Below, piece by piece: positions 42,102 to 50,889 of a stretch of 64,000 nt of DNA. The stretch's first letter is position 1. Every line of letters begins with the position of its first letter. Source of the stretch: CBDBND01 sp965262665 (lineage in GTDB: Bacteria; Pseudomonadota; Alphaproteobacteria; Rhodospirillales; Rhodospirillaceae); the NCBI GenBank assembly GCA_965262665.1, contig CBDHFR010000002.1:682001-746000 (forward strand), given 5' to 3'. Both the position numbers and the translations under genes were made by a program. The notes beneath the pieces are model-generated. The model saw only the letters and a list, made by a program, of their open reading frames with translations. It was not told the origin of the DNA and ran no database searches.

Positions 42102-44987
42102 ATGCGGGATACAGCCCTTCAAAAGGCCATCAAGGTGGCCGGCGGCACCGCTGCGCTGGCTCGGGCCATCAATGTAACTCCCCAGGCGATCAGCCAATGG
42201 GAGCGGGTTCCCGCGGAACGGGTTCTGGCCGTGGAAGCGGCGACCCAGGACGCAGTCAAACGTCAGGAGTTGCGCCCAGACCTCTATCCCGTCACACCAG
42301 GTCAGAATGAGGCCATGATCCCTGGACGCTGGGTGTACGTCTTTGGCGGCGGCAAAGCTGATGGCCGAGCCGACATGCGTGACCTGCTCGGCGGCAAAGG
42401 CGCCAATCTGGCCGAAATGAGCGCGATAGGTGTTCCGGTCCCTCCCGGGTTTACTGTCACCACTGAAGTCTGCACCTACTTTTATGACAATGGCCGCACT
42501 TATCCGGAAGATTTGAAAGACCAAGTCTCCAACGGTCTGGCCCAAATCGAAAAAAGTCTCGACGCAAAGTTCGGTGATCCGTCCAAGCCATTGTTGGTCT
42601 CCGTTCGGTCCGGCGCGCGCACGTCCATGCCCGGCATGATGGATACGGTTCTCAATCTTGGTCTTAACGATGAAACTGTCGAGGGCTTGGCGGCTCAATC
42701 TGGTGACCCACGGTTCGCCTACGACAGCTACCGGCGGTTTATTCAAATGTACGCCGATGTTGTTCTCGGCATCGATCACTACTCGTTTGAAGAACGTCTT
42801 GATCTGGCCAAAGACGACAAAGGTGTGCATCAAGATACGGAACTTGACGCTGATGATCTCAAGGCTCTGGTGGAGGACTTCAAGTCTCTGGTTGAAACCG
42901 AGTATGGAGAACCTTTTCCCCAAGACCCGAAGGATCAGTTATGGGGTGCTATCGGTGCTGTTTTCGGCAGCTGGATGAATCAAAGGGCGATTACCTATCG
43001 CACGCTCCACAATATTCCGGACGGTTGGGGTACGGCCGTCACCGTTCAGTCCATGGTATTCGGCAATATGGGCGACGATTGTGCCACAGGTGTGTGTTTC
43101 TCACGCGATCCATCGACCGGGGAAAATGCGTTTTATGGGGAATACCTGGTCAATGCCCAAGGTGAGGATGTCGTCGCCGGCATCCGCACGCCTCAACAGA
43201 TCACCACCGTTGGCAAAGAAGCACAGGCATCAACTCTACCGGCCATGGAAGAGTCTATGCCCGATATGTATGCGGAGTTGGTGGCAGTGCGGGATCGGCT
43301 CGAACGGCATTACCGCGACATGCAGGACATGGAATTCACCATCCAAAAGGGCAGGCTGTGGATGCTGCAGACCCGGACAGGAAAACGCACAGCCAAAGCA
43401 GCCTTGAAGATCGCCGTCGATCTCGCGTCAGAAGGATTGGTGACTAAGGACGAAGCCGTCGCCCGCATAGACCCCAGCCAACTCGATCAATTGCTGCATC
43501 CGACGCTCGATCCTGATGCCCCTCGCACACTATTGACCCGTGGTCTGCCGGCGTCCCCCGGCGCGGCAGCCGGCAAAATCGTATTTACGGCGGAAGAGGC
43601 CGAAGATTGGGTCAAAAAAGGCGAACATGTCGTCCTGGTGCGGCGAGAAACCAGCCCGGAAGACATTGGCGGCATGCACGTGGCAGAAGGCATTTTGACC
43701 TCTCGCGGAGGCATGACCAGCCACGCTGCGGTGGTCGCGCGTGGCATGGGCACGCCCTGTGTATCGGGCGCTGGCGAGATCCAGATCGACACCAAAGAAA
43801 AGTTTCTCCGGGTGCGAGATCACATTCTTTACGAAGGCGACGTCATGACCCTCGATGGGTCGACCGGTGAGGTATTTGTCGGGCGTGTAGCAACGATCGA
43901 ACCCGAATTGACGGGCGATTTTGACATCTTGATGGAATGGGTTGACGACATTCGCACCATGAAGGTGAGAACCAACGCAGAAACCCCAGCCGATGTGGAA
44001 ACCGCGCGGAAATTTGGCGCACAAGGCATAGGTCTGTGCCGGACCGAGCACATGTTCTTTGAATCGGACCGTATTATCAGTGTCCGGCAAATGATCTTGG
44101 CTGTCGACGAAGGAGGGCGGACAGCCGCGCTCAAAAATCTTCTGCCTCATCAGCGGTCTGACTTTACCAAGTTGTTTAAGATTATGGATGGTTTGCCGGT
44201 AACCATTCGGCTGCTTGATCCTCCGTTGCATGAGTTTCTACCGCACAGTGAAAAGGAAATTGCTGAAGTTGCAGAGTCGGCCGAAGTTTCCGTCGAATCA
44301 GTGCGCAATGCCCTGCACAGGTTGAACGAACTCAATCCCATGTTGGGTCACCGCGGTTGCCGTCTTGGTATTACCTATCCGGAAATCTATGCCATGCAGA
44401 CGCGGGCCATTTTCGAAGCAGCATTAGAAGTTGCCAGTGATGGCACGACGGTCCTTCCTGAAATCATGATCCCATTGGTTGGAACCAAAAAAGAGCTGGA
44501 TCTGATGAAGGATGTTGTCGACGGGACAGCCGAGGATGTTTTCGCCGCAGCGGGCACCCGGATTGCCTACAGTGTCGGCACAATGATTGAACTGCCCCGA
44601 GCTGCCTTAAAAGCGGGTGAGATTGCCGAATCTGCCGACTTCTTCAGTTTCGGCACCAATGATCTGACACAGACCACATTGGGCATGTCCCGGGATGATT
44701 GTGCGCCCGTGTTGGAGGTTTATACGGCAAAAGGAATCTATGACCGCGATCCGTTTGCCACACTTGACCAGGACGGTGTGGGCGAACTGATTGCCATTGC
44801 CGTTGATCGTGGCCGCAAAACCCGCAAAGACATCAAGCTCGGTATTTGCGGGGAGCACGGTGGCGATCCCGACTCAATTGCCTTCTGCCAATCCATTGGT
44901 CTCGACTATGTGTCTTGTTCACCCTACCGCGTGCCCCTGGCCCGTCTGGCTGCAGCCCAAGCAGAGTTGGCCGCGCGGCAATCCTGA
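42102..44987 (+). CDS. ppdK: Pyruvate phosphate dikinase with N-terminal YdaS/Cro-like HTH domain
   Basis: 961 residues in one frame. From Met72 (42315) on it is a complete pyruvate, phosphate dikinase: 'WVYVFGGGKADGRADMRDLL', 'GGKGANLAEMSAIGVPVPPG', the swivelling phosphohistidine site 'GGMTSHAAVVARGMGTPC', and the C-terminal PEP/pyruvate barrel ending near 'LGICGEHGGDPDSIAF' with the catalytic Cys. It interconverts pyruvate, ATP and Pi with PEP, AMP and PPi. Residues 1-65 are extra: 'LQKAIKVAGGTAALARAINV' and 'TPQAISQWERVPAERVLAVE', then 'LRPDLYP', look like a whole YdaS-type Cro/CI DNA-binding protein whose stop is missing. ATG 42102 has an AGGA ribosome site seven bases upstream; ATG 42315 has only a poorly spaced one. 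Fusion, read-through or a base error are all possible. Confidence 0.92.
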   Translation: MRDTALQKAIKVAGGTAALARAINVTPQAISQWERVPAERVLAVEAATQDAVKRQELRPDLYPVTPGQNEAMIPGRWVYVFGGGKADGRADMRDLLGGKGANLAEMSAIGVPVPPGFTVTTEVCTYFYDNGRTYPEDLKDQVSNGLAQIEKSLDAKFGDPSKPLLVSVRSGARTSMPGMMDTVLNLGLNDETVEGLAAQSGDPRFAYDSYRRFIQMYADVVLGIDHYSFEERLDLAKDDKGVHQDTELDADDLKALVEDFKSLVETEYGEPFPQDPKDQLWGAIGAVFGSWMNQRAITYRTLHNIPDGWGTAVTVQSMVFGNMGDDCATGVCFSRDPSTGENAFYGEYLVNAQGEDVVAGIRTPQQITTVGKEAQASTLPAMEESMPDMYAELVAVRDRLERHYRDMQDMEFTIQKGRLWMLQTRTGKRTAKAALKIAVDLASEGLVTKDEAVARIDPSQLDQLLHPTLDPDAPRTLLTRGLPASPGAAAGKIVFTAEEAEDWVKKGEHVVLVRRETSPEDIGGMHVAEGILTSRGGMTSHAAVVARGMGTPCVSGAGEIQIDTKEKFLRVRDHILYEGDVMTLDGSTGEVFVGRVATIEPELTGDFDILMEWVDDIRTMKVRTNAETPADVETARKFGAQGIGLCRTEHMFFESDRIISVRQMILAVDEGGRTAALKNLLPHQRSDFTKLFKIMDGLPVTIRLLDPPLHEFLPHSEKEIAEVAESAEVSVESVRNALHRLNELNPMLGHRGCRLGITYPEIYAMQTRAIFEAALEVASDGTTVLPEIMIPLVGTKKELDLMKDVVDGTAEDVFAAAGTRIAYSVGTMIELPRAALKAGEIAESADFFSFGTNDLTQTTLGMSRDDCAPVLEVYTAKGIYDRDPFATLDQDGVGELIAIAVDRGRKTRKDIKLGICGEHGGDPDSIAFCQSIGLDYVSCSPYRVPLARLAAAQAELAARQS

Positions 44988-44994
44988 TTGCTAA

Positions 44995-45901
44995 GAGTCG
45001 GTTTCGAAAGTCATGCGGCTCGGGCCAATCTGCGGACGAGGAGCATGACGGAGGCGGCGTAGAGGAAGGCGCGGGCCGAGGCGATGGTGGCCTCGAAGTC
45101 CTTTGCCAGTCGCCGGTTGCGGTTGATCCAGGCGAAGAAGCGCTCCACGACCCAGCGGCGCGGTTGGACGGCGAAGCCGACCTGATCGGGGCTTTTGCGC
45201 ACGATCTCGACGGCGATCATGGTGGCCGTGGCGACCTTCTCGCCGGCGTAGCCGCTATCGGCAAAGACCTTCTCGATGAACGGAAACGAGCCGCGTGAGG
45301 CGCACAGCAGCGGCCCGCCACCATCGCGGTCCTGGATACTCGCCGGATGCGCCTCGAGCACGAGGCCGCGCCCGTCGGTGTCGACCAGCGCGTGGCGCTT
45401 GCGCCCCTTGATCTTCTTGCCCGCATCGTAGCCGCGGGGGCCACCAGCCTCGGTCGTCTTGACGCTCTGGCTGTCGATAATCGCGCCGCTCGGGCTGGCC
45501 TCGCGTCCGACCCGCTCGCGATCGGCCATGACCAGAAAGTGGTTGATCTTCTCAAGGAGGCCGTCGTCGCGGAACTTAGCGAACCAGCGATAGATCGTGC
45601 CCCACGGTGGTAAATCGCTTGGCAGCAAGCGCCAAGGGCAGCCAGCCCGCATCACGTAGAAAATGCCGTTGACGATCTCTCGCATCGGCCATGACCGGGG
45701 CCGTCCCGTGCCATGAGCCGGAGGCAAATGAGGCTCGATCACAACCCACTCCGCAGCGGTCAAATCAGTCTGATAACGCAGCGCCTTGCGGCTATGCTGC
45801 TCTCGGGTGGTCGGCGTCCACATGGCGGCTCCAGATCGGTTTCAGCAACCTTCCTGGAATCACATCGACACCGGCCACTCAACCCCTTTCGAAACGGCCT
45901 C
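44995..45901 (-). mobile_element. IS5-family insertion sequence, copy 1 (907 bp)
   Basis: Imperfect inverted repeats GAGTCGGTTTCGAAAG (left) and GAGGCCGTTTCGAAAG (right, complement) bound the element. TAA is repeated on both sides (44992-44994, 45902-45904) as target duplication. It contains one transposase gene on the minus strand. It is inserted 7 bp after the ppdK stop and touches the 3' end of the neighbouring NAD(P)-binding protein gene. An almost identical copy lies at 56096-57002. Confidence 0.9.
45011..45823 (-). CDS. IS5-family transposase, copy 1
   Basis: 270 residues in a single intact frame. The N-terminal domain 'LTAAEWVVIEPHLPPAHGTG' with 'IVNGIFYVMRAGCPWRLLPS' is followed by the DDE triad: 'GAIIDSQSVKTTEAGG' (Asp), 'EKVFADSGYAGEK' (Asp) and 'VVERFFAWINRNRRLAKDFE' (Glu, with the Y/R-rich signature region). 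It probably encodes an active transposase. It differs from copy 2 by one visible base, a silent change. Confidence 0.94.
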   Translation of the reverse strand: MWTPTTREQHSRKALRYQTDLTAAEWVVIEPHLPPAHGTGRPRSWPMREIVNGIFYVMRAGCPWRLLPSDLPPWGTIYRWFAKFRDDGLLEKINHFLVMADRERVGREASPSGAIIDSQSVKTTEAGGPRGYDAGKKIKGRKRHALVDTDGRGLVLEAHPASIQDRDGGGPLLCASRGSFPFIEKVFADSGYAGEKVATATMIAVEIVRKSPDQVGFAVQPRRWVVERFFAWINRNRRLAKDFEATIASARAFLYAASVMLLVRRLARAA

Positions 45902-46659
45902 TAAGGCCCGCGGGCGTACTCGTCCGTGTAAACGCCGATCGGCCGATTCAGGTAACGGTCATTGTCGGTTAACGACAAGATCAAGGCAGCGAAGTCCCCG
46001 TAACTGAGAATGCTGGACGGATTGGGAGTGGGGACACCGTCGGCAATCTTGAGGTTGTCCTTGGCCGGCTGATCGACAAAACCGCGTGGGCGCAGGATCA
46101 CGTATTCCAGATCGCTGTTGGCGACGATCTTTTCCATCCGTTGCATGTCTTGATATAGGCCCCGCTTGAGCCAAACGAAATTCTCGGCAAATCCATCGGT
46201 CGTGGGTTTTTCATCGGGGATCATCTCTGTCCCACCGGAACTGGTGACGATTAAACGCGTGTTTCCCTTGCGTCGCATGGCAGTGATGATGTTGGCGCTG
46301 CCTACGGAATAGAGGTCGACGGATGTTACTTCTTTGCCAGGCACATAACTCGGTCCAATCAAAGAAATCACCACTTCATTCCCAGTCAGCGCTGCTGCAA
46401 TGGAATCGACGTCATAGACATCGCCTTTCACGGTTGTAAAGTTTTCATGGCTAAACTCGATGCGCTCTGGTGACCGGGCCAGGCCGACAATGCGACGCCC
46501 TTGAACAAGTGCCTGATGCAGAATCTCAGGTGCTGACCGGGCCGTTGCACCAATAACGACGATGGGACTCAATGATTGTTGTTGCGCACTAACGGAACCA
46601 AGTGAGACCACAAAAACACACGCACTCATAACTGCGGTCTTGAACCAATTGATCATCAT
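45901..46659 (-). CDS. NAD(P)-binding (NmrA-like) protein with signal peptide
   Basis: 252 residues. It starts with a hydrophobic signal ('VMSACVFVVSLGSVSAQQQ'), then an atypical SDR fold: 'PIVVIGATARSAPEILHQAL' (Rossmann loop), 'KGDVYDVDSIAAALTGNEVV', 'NTRLIVTSSGGTE' and 'DLEYVILRPRGFVDQP'. This resembles NmrA/NAD(P)-binding epimerase-like proteins, but export of such a protein is unusual. The ATG overlaps the ygfZ stop (46656-46659, ATGA). Its stop codon is made by the IS5 end at 45901, so the original C-terminus may have been slightly longer. Confidence 0.75.
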   Translation of the reverse strand: MMINWFKTAVMSACVFVVSLGSVSAQQQSLSPIVVIGATARSAPEILHQALVQGRRIVGLARSPERIEFSHENFTTVKGDVYDVDSIAAALTGNEVVISLIGPSYVPGKEVTSVDLYSVGSANIITAMRRKGNTRLIVTSSGGTEMIPDEKPTTDGFAENFVWLKRGLYQDMQRMEKIVANSDLEYVILRPRGFVDQPAKDNLKIADGVPTPNPSSILSYGDFAALILSLTDNDRYLNRPIGVYTDEYARGP

Positions 46660-47573
46660 TTAGTGTTGCCCCCAGAGTCTGCAGGTAAGACCATCCATGA
46701 TGTAGGTGCTGGCCTGATCTGCGTCTCGCCACACATGAGAACGCCATCAGCAGCGGATTGCCAAACCCCCAACCGGATGAGGGCGAGGCCATGGGTCCCG
46801 ACAGCGGATTTCATCTCACCCGCGTCCTTTCCATCAACCGTTAAAGCAGCGCCGGCCGCGGGCGCGGCCCCGTCGATGCTGACCGGCAGCAGCCTTTTCT
46901 TGATTAGGGCACGGTAATGGGTGCGGGCCGTCAGTTCTTGGCCGATGTAACAGCCCTTGTCGAAATCGACCCCTGCCAATTCCTCAAAGCCATTTTCCAG
47001 GAGAAGGGCTTTATCCACGTCCATATCGCGGCTGCCATCGGGAAGCCCCAATCGCACACGATTGAGATCGTAGTCTGACAAGTCGGCCAGATCACATCCA
47101 GCGGCTTCTACAGAAGCACGCAATTGTGCTGCTGTTCCGATGAGACGGACGCCGGCAGCCACCAAACGCGGATCGACAAAAGTGATTACATCATCTTTTG
47201 AGTGTGCGGTACCCGGTTGTGGCGATAGATCGAACGCTTCACTGATGTCTGTGGCCCATGCCGCGGCGACTTCTAATTCATCAGCTTCTTCGATAGTGAC
47301 CTTGGCTCTCAGGCGAAAGCGGGTCAGCCGGGCAATGAGGTCGTCGCGGCGGTCTTGTTCACAATCCAGCAAGTATCCATCTTCGCTTTTGACGACCATG
47401 AATTCGTGTAGAAATTTGCCCTGCGGCGTGAGGAACGCGGCCCAAATGGCACACGTATGCGAAACCTGGTCGATATCGTTGGACACCAATCCCTGAAGAA
47501 ACGCCGCCGCGTCGCTTCCAGAGATGGATAAAACGCCGCGATTGCTGAGAATTGAATAAAACCGGTTAGACAT
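46656..47573 (-). CDS. ygfZ: Folate-binding iron-sulfur cluster assembly factor YgfZ
   Basis: 305 residues. A GcvT-like fold that binds tetrahydrofolate and supports maturation of Fe-S enzymes. The signature K-G-C-Y-x-G-Q-E is present in 'FDKGCYIGQELTARTHYRAL'. The N-terminal 'VLSISGSDAAAFLQGLVSND' and 'AAFLTPQGKFLHEFMVV' are standard. It is translationally coupled to the NAD(P)-binding protein gene downstream and divergent from the glycosyltransferase gene at 47.7 kb. Confidence 0.93.
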   Translation of the reverse strand: MSNRFYSILSNRGVLSISGSDAAAFLQGLVSNDIDQVSHTCAIWAAFLTPQGKFLHEFMVVKSEDGYLLDCEQDRRDDLIARLTRFRLRAKVTIEEADELEVAAAWATDISEAFDLSPQPGTAHSKDDVITFVDPRLVAAGVRLIGTAAQLRASVEAAGCDLADLSDYDLNRVRLGLPDGSRDMDVDKALLLENGFEELAGVDFDKGCYIGQELTARTHYRALIKKRLLPVSIDGAAPAAGAALTVDGKDAGEMKSAVGTHGLALIRLGVWQSAADGVLMCGETQIRPAPTSWMVLPADSGGNTK

Positions 47574-47698
47574 CAGATTTGTGTACTCAGGCCGCTCATC
47601 TCCGCTGGGTTGGCTCGAATGTAGTTCCTCTCAACGGAAGAGCAAGGCCGGTCTGTTTACGTGGCGCTTTTTGTCGCCGGGCGTTATAAACCGCAGCC

Positions 47699-48790
47699 AT
47701 GAATATCGTGATGTTTGATGATTCGGTGCCGTTTGACGGATTTACCGCGTCCACTAAACCGCTGGGTGGGGCGGAGAAGGCTTTTGCGGCCTTAGCCGGG
47801 GCCCTGGCTAAGGCTGGCCACACCGTGACGGCTGTAAATCGCTGCAAACATGCGCTGATGGCAGACGGCGCCCGCTGGCGTCCAATTGACGGTAACCGGC
47901 CCACGGAAGCCGACGTCTTGATCGCGTTGAGGGATCCCGAATTGCTGGGCGGTGTGCGCCGGGTTGATACCCGCGTTCTCTGGGTGCCGGGAGATCCGAA
48001 ATATCTGGGTAATGCGCACAATGCCGACTTGCTGGCATCTTTCGCCCCCCGGCTTCTGTTTCTTTCCGAGCGACAGGCGAAGGCTTATGGCGGACGATTG
48101 TCCGCCGTCGTTGCTCCGCCCGGCGTCAACAAGTCGTTTTTCCCCGAACGAAAGGAAACGGATCCCTATCCCGATGCCAATCACCCGGCCATTCCCATAG
48201 ATGAATCGGACAAAATAGAGGAACCGGAAGGCCCGCCACCGCCACACGCTGTAGTCACGACACACCCGCTGCATGGTCTGACATCCGTTTTGGAATTGTG
48301 GCGGGATCGCGTGCACACCTCATTGGAGGACGCCGAGCTCACCGTGTATTCCTCAGTCTTGGCCAAAGGTATCGCCGGTGAGGCTGTGCCAGAGAAAATC
48401 AAACCGGTGTTAGAGCTGGTAAAATCCTGCCGGTCAGCGAATGTGGACGTTGCTGCTCCGAAAGGAGATCGGACCATGGCCGAGGCCTACCGTCAGTCTC
48501 GTGTTCATCTCTATCCCGGTCACACCAAGGATTACGCCTGTTGGACCTTGCGGGATACTCAAGCTGCCGGTGTTCCGGCTGTCGCCCGCGGTCTCGGGGG
48601 TACGGAAGATGTCATCGACAACGGTAAGACCGGATTTATTGTGCCCGATGATGATGCAATGGCGAATGTTGCATTGCAGCTTCTGTCGGATGACAGTGTT
48701 TACAACTCTTTTCATGATGCCGCTTCAGCATTGGAGAGGCGCCAGACCTGGGCCACAGCTGCGGATATTGTCGCGCAAATGTGGCTTTAA
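47699..48790 (+). CDS. Glycosyltransferase (GT-B, group 1-like)
   Basis: 363 residues without membrane segments. The start 'GGAEKAFAALAGALAKAGHT' is the acceptor-side loop typical of family 4 enzymes. The C-terminal half has 'AEAYRQSRVHLYPGHTKDYA', 'CWTLRDTQAAGVPAVARGLG' and 'GTEDVIDNGKTGFIVPDDDA', the donor-binding region. Sugar and acceptor are unknown. First of a run of three glycosyltransferase genes and an asparagine synthetase on the same strand; it lies 18 bp before the heptosyltransferase-like gene, so an LPS or surface-glycan role is likely. Confidence 0.85.
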   Translation: MNIVMFDDSVPFDGFTASTKPLGGAEKAFAALAGALAKAGHTVTAVNRCKHALMADGARWRPIDGNRPTEADVLIALRDPELLGGVRRVDTRVLWVPGDPKYLGNAHNADLLASFAPRLLFLSERQAKAYGGRLSAVVAPPGVNKSFFPERKETDPYPDANHPAIPIDESDKIEEPEGPPPPHAVVTTHPLHGLTSVLELWRDRVHTSLEDAELTVYSSVLAKGIAGEAVPEKIKPVLELVKSCRSANVDVAAPKGDRTMAEAYRQSRVHLYPGHTKDYACWTLRDTQAAGVPAVARGLGGTEDVIDNGKTGFIVPDDDAMANVALQLLSDDSVYNSFHDAASALERRQTWATAADIVAQMWL

Positions 48791-48808
48791 TATCCTTTAG
48801 TCACGCTC

Positions 48809-49714
48809 ATGCGAATCTTGCTTATCACAGCGACCCGCATCGGCGACGCGGTGATTTCCACTGGACTGCTTCACTACCTCGTCGAGCGTTATCCTGGGGC
48901 AAATTTTACCGTCGCATGCGGTCCACTTGCGGAGAGTTTGTTTGCGGCAGTCCCAAGATTGGACCGGGTCATCGTGCTCGACAAAAAACCGTTTGGTCGG
49001 CACTGGTTCTCGCTTTGGTCAACGGTGCGAAGAACAGATTGGGATCTTATAGTGGATTTGCGCCGTTCACTGATTTCCTACGCAGTCCGTACCAAGCAAC
49101 GGGCGCGCCTCGGCACCGATGATCACAAATCACATCGGGTAGAGTTATTAAGCGGCTTGTTTTCCATAGATCCGCCCCACGCACCGAAAATTTGGTTGAC
49201 GGAAGAACATCAAGAGGCGGCAAGAAAATTTCTTGCTGATGCGCACAGTCCCGTGATCGCTGTTGCACCTGTTGCAGCTCGGCCCGAAAAGACGTGGCCA
49301 CTAGACCGGTATTTATCCTTGATTGAACGTTTAACCAGAAACTCGGGCTCGTTAAACCAAAGCTCAGTGGTGATTGTTGGTGCAGAAGAAGATCGCGACG
49401 CACTAGAAGCCTTCGCTTCGAAATTTCCCGGCAAAAGCGCCTTGACGTTGATCGGTTGCGAGGATTTGCTCACCGTCTTTGCCATCCTGGGTCACGCTGA
49501 CCTGACGCTGGCAAACGACTCTGGCGTGGCCCATCTGGCAGCGGCAACCGGCCGTCCGACGGTCGTCTTATTCGGGCCGACACAACCAGAACTCTATAAG
49601 CCGTGGGGGCCAAATGTCTCAATTGCACAGGCGCCATCAGCACCAGAAGGCCGCAGAATGGAGGATTTGACTGAAGACGCCGTCTACTCAGTGATTGAGA
49701 CGGTTTTGAATTAA
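48809..49714 (+). CDS. Glycosyltransferase family 9 (ADP-heptose:LPS heptosyltransferase-like)
   Basis: 301 residues. Typical family-9 features: 'ILLITATRIGDAVISTGLLH' at the N-terminus, 'DLIVDLRRSLISYAVRTKQR', 'IAVAPVAARPEKTWPLDRYL' and the donor site 'ADLTLANDSGVAHLAAATGR', then 'VVLFGPTQPELYKPWGP'. Such enzymes add heptose to the inner core of LPS. With gmhB and an epimerase broken at 16-18 kb, whether ADP-heptose is still made cannot be judged from this window. Confidence 0.92.
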   Translation: MRILLITATRIGDAVISTGLLHYLVERYPGANFTVACGPLAESLFAAVPRLDRVIVLDKKPFGRHWFSLWSTVRRTDWDLIVDLRRSLISYAVRTKQRARLGTDDHKSHRVELLSGLFSIDPPHAPKIWLTEEHQEAARKFLADAHSPVIAVAPVAARPEKTWPLDRYLSLIERLTRNSGSLNQSSVVIVGAEEDRDALEAFASKFPGKSALTLIGCEDLLTVFAILGHADLTLANDSGVAHLAAATGRPTVVLFGPTQPELYKPWGPNVSIAQAPSAPEGRRMEDLTEDAVYSVIETVLN

Positions 49715-49821
49715 CCCGGTTCCCCCTGTTATAAGGGCGGTATCGGCGACAGCGCTGAACGACAGAAGCGGGTCCGAGCATCTCAGCAGCGGTCGATAGA
49801 GGGGAACGGTGTGCACGGCAC

Positions 49822-50874
49822 ATGAAAATTTTGCACGCAATATCCGGCAAACCGGTCGGGGGAACCGAACTCGCCTTTGAGAGAACGGTGACGGCTCTCG
49901 CAAAAGAAGACGTATCCCAACGGGTAATAATACGGACAGATGCCGAGCGAAAAAAAAGACTGCTTTCCGTCGATATAGAGCCGATTGAGTTGCCATTCAG
50001 AACCCGGTTCGATTTTTCTAGCAAGCGCCGCTTAAATGCAGATATTCAGTCGTTTGACACTGATCTAATCATCACATGGACCCCGGACGTGTCGGCTCTG
50101 ATTGAAGGTCAGTCCGCAAAACACCTAGCCTACATCGGTCAGGACTTTCCAGTGACAAAAATTCAAGGATGCGATCATCTTTTTGTCGCCAGCCAAAAAA
50201 GGTTGGATCGTATAACGGCAGCCGGCTGGCCGGCTGACCGAATAAGTTTTCTGCCCCACATTCTTCCCACCGATGGCGAACCATCGGTCAATCGCAAAGC
50301 GTTTTTCACTCCCGATACAGCGAAACTGATCATTGTTGTTGGCAGCCTGAAATCTGAAAACGGACTGGATGTTTTATTGGAAGCCGTCGCGCGAATCTCA
50401 GGGCTTTACCTTTGGATTGTAGGTGAAGGTCCACTGCGGTCAGAATTGGAAAGCAAAGCACTAGAGATCGGAATAAAGCCACGTGCCAGATTGGTGGGTT
50501 GGCGCTATGACGCAGCTTCATTGGTCGCTGCTGCTGATCTCGTTGTTTGTCCCGCACGTCAAGATGATATCGGCAGTCAGGTGCTCGAAGCATGGGCCTG
50601 TCAAAAACCTGTTATCGCCGCTGATAGCCTGGGACCGGGTCTCCTCATTAGCCATAGGGAAAACGGAGTGCTTGTGCCTGTGGACGATCCGTGCAGCATG
50701 GCAGAGGCCATCAAATGGCTGATGCAAGACGAAACCTTTTCTCAGCGCATTGCAGCGTCGGGGCTCGCGACGTTCCAAGAATCCCATAAGGCGTCCATTA
50801 CGGTTCCCCTCTACTTATCGACATTCAAACAGATTGTGGATGGCACGACGGTACCGTCTCATACGCCGCATTAG
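49822..50874 (+). CDS. Glycosyltransferase family 4
   Basis: 350 residues. 'ILHAISGKPVGGTELAFERT' at the start and 'IIVVGSLKSENGLDVLLEAV', 'LWIVGEGPLRSELESKALEI', 'VCPARQDDIGSQVLEAWACQ' and 'KPVIAADSLGPGLLISHREN' in the C-terminal GT-B domain identify the family. No substrate can be assigned. It lies about 107 bp behind the GT9 gene and 15 bp before asnB; the close packing suggests one surface-polysaccharide operon (47.7-52.6 kb). Confidence 0.9.
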   Translation: MKILHAISGKPVGGTELAFERTVTALAKEDVSQRVIIRTDAERKKRLLSVDIEPIELPFRTRFDFSSKRRLNADIQSFDTDLIITWTPDVSALIEGQSAKHLAYIGQDFPVTKIQGCDHLFVASQKRLDRITAAGWPADRISFLPHILPTDGEPSVNRKAFFTPDTAKLIIVVGSLKSENGLDVLLEAVARISGLYLWIVGEGPLRSELESKALEIGIKPRARLVGWRYDAASLVAAADLVVCPARQDDIGSQVLEAWACQKPVIAADSLGPGLLISHRENGVLVPVDDPCSMAEAIKWLMQDETFSQRIAASGLATFQESHKASITVPLYLSTFKQIVDGTTVPSHTPH

Positions 50875-50889
50875 GTATGTATCAAACAC

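Noticed and set aside
41898..42923. Long minus-strand open frame of about 340 codons opposite ppdK
   Set aside because: Its composition mirrors the codon pattern of the real ppdK frame; no known domain and no ribosome site.
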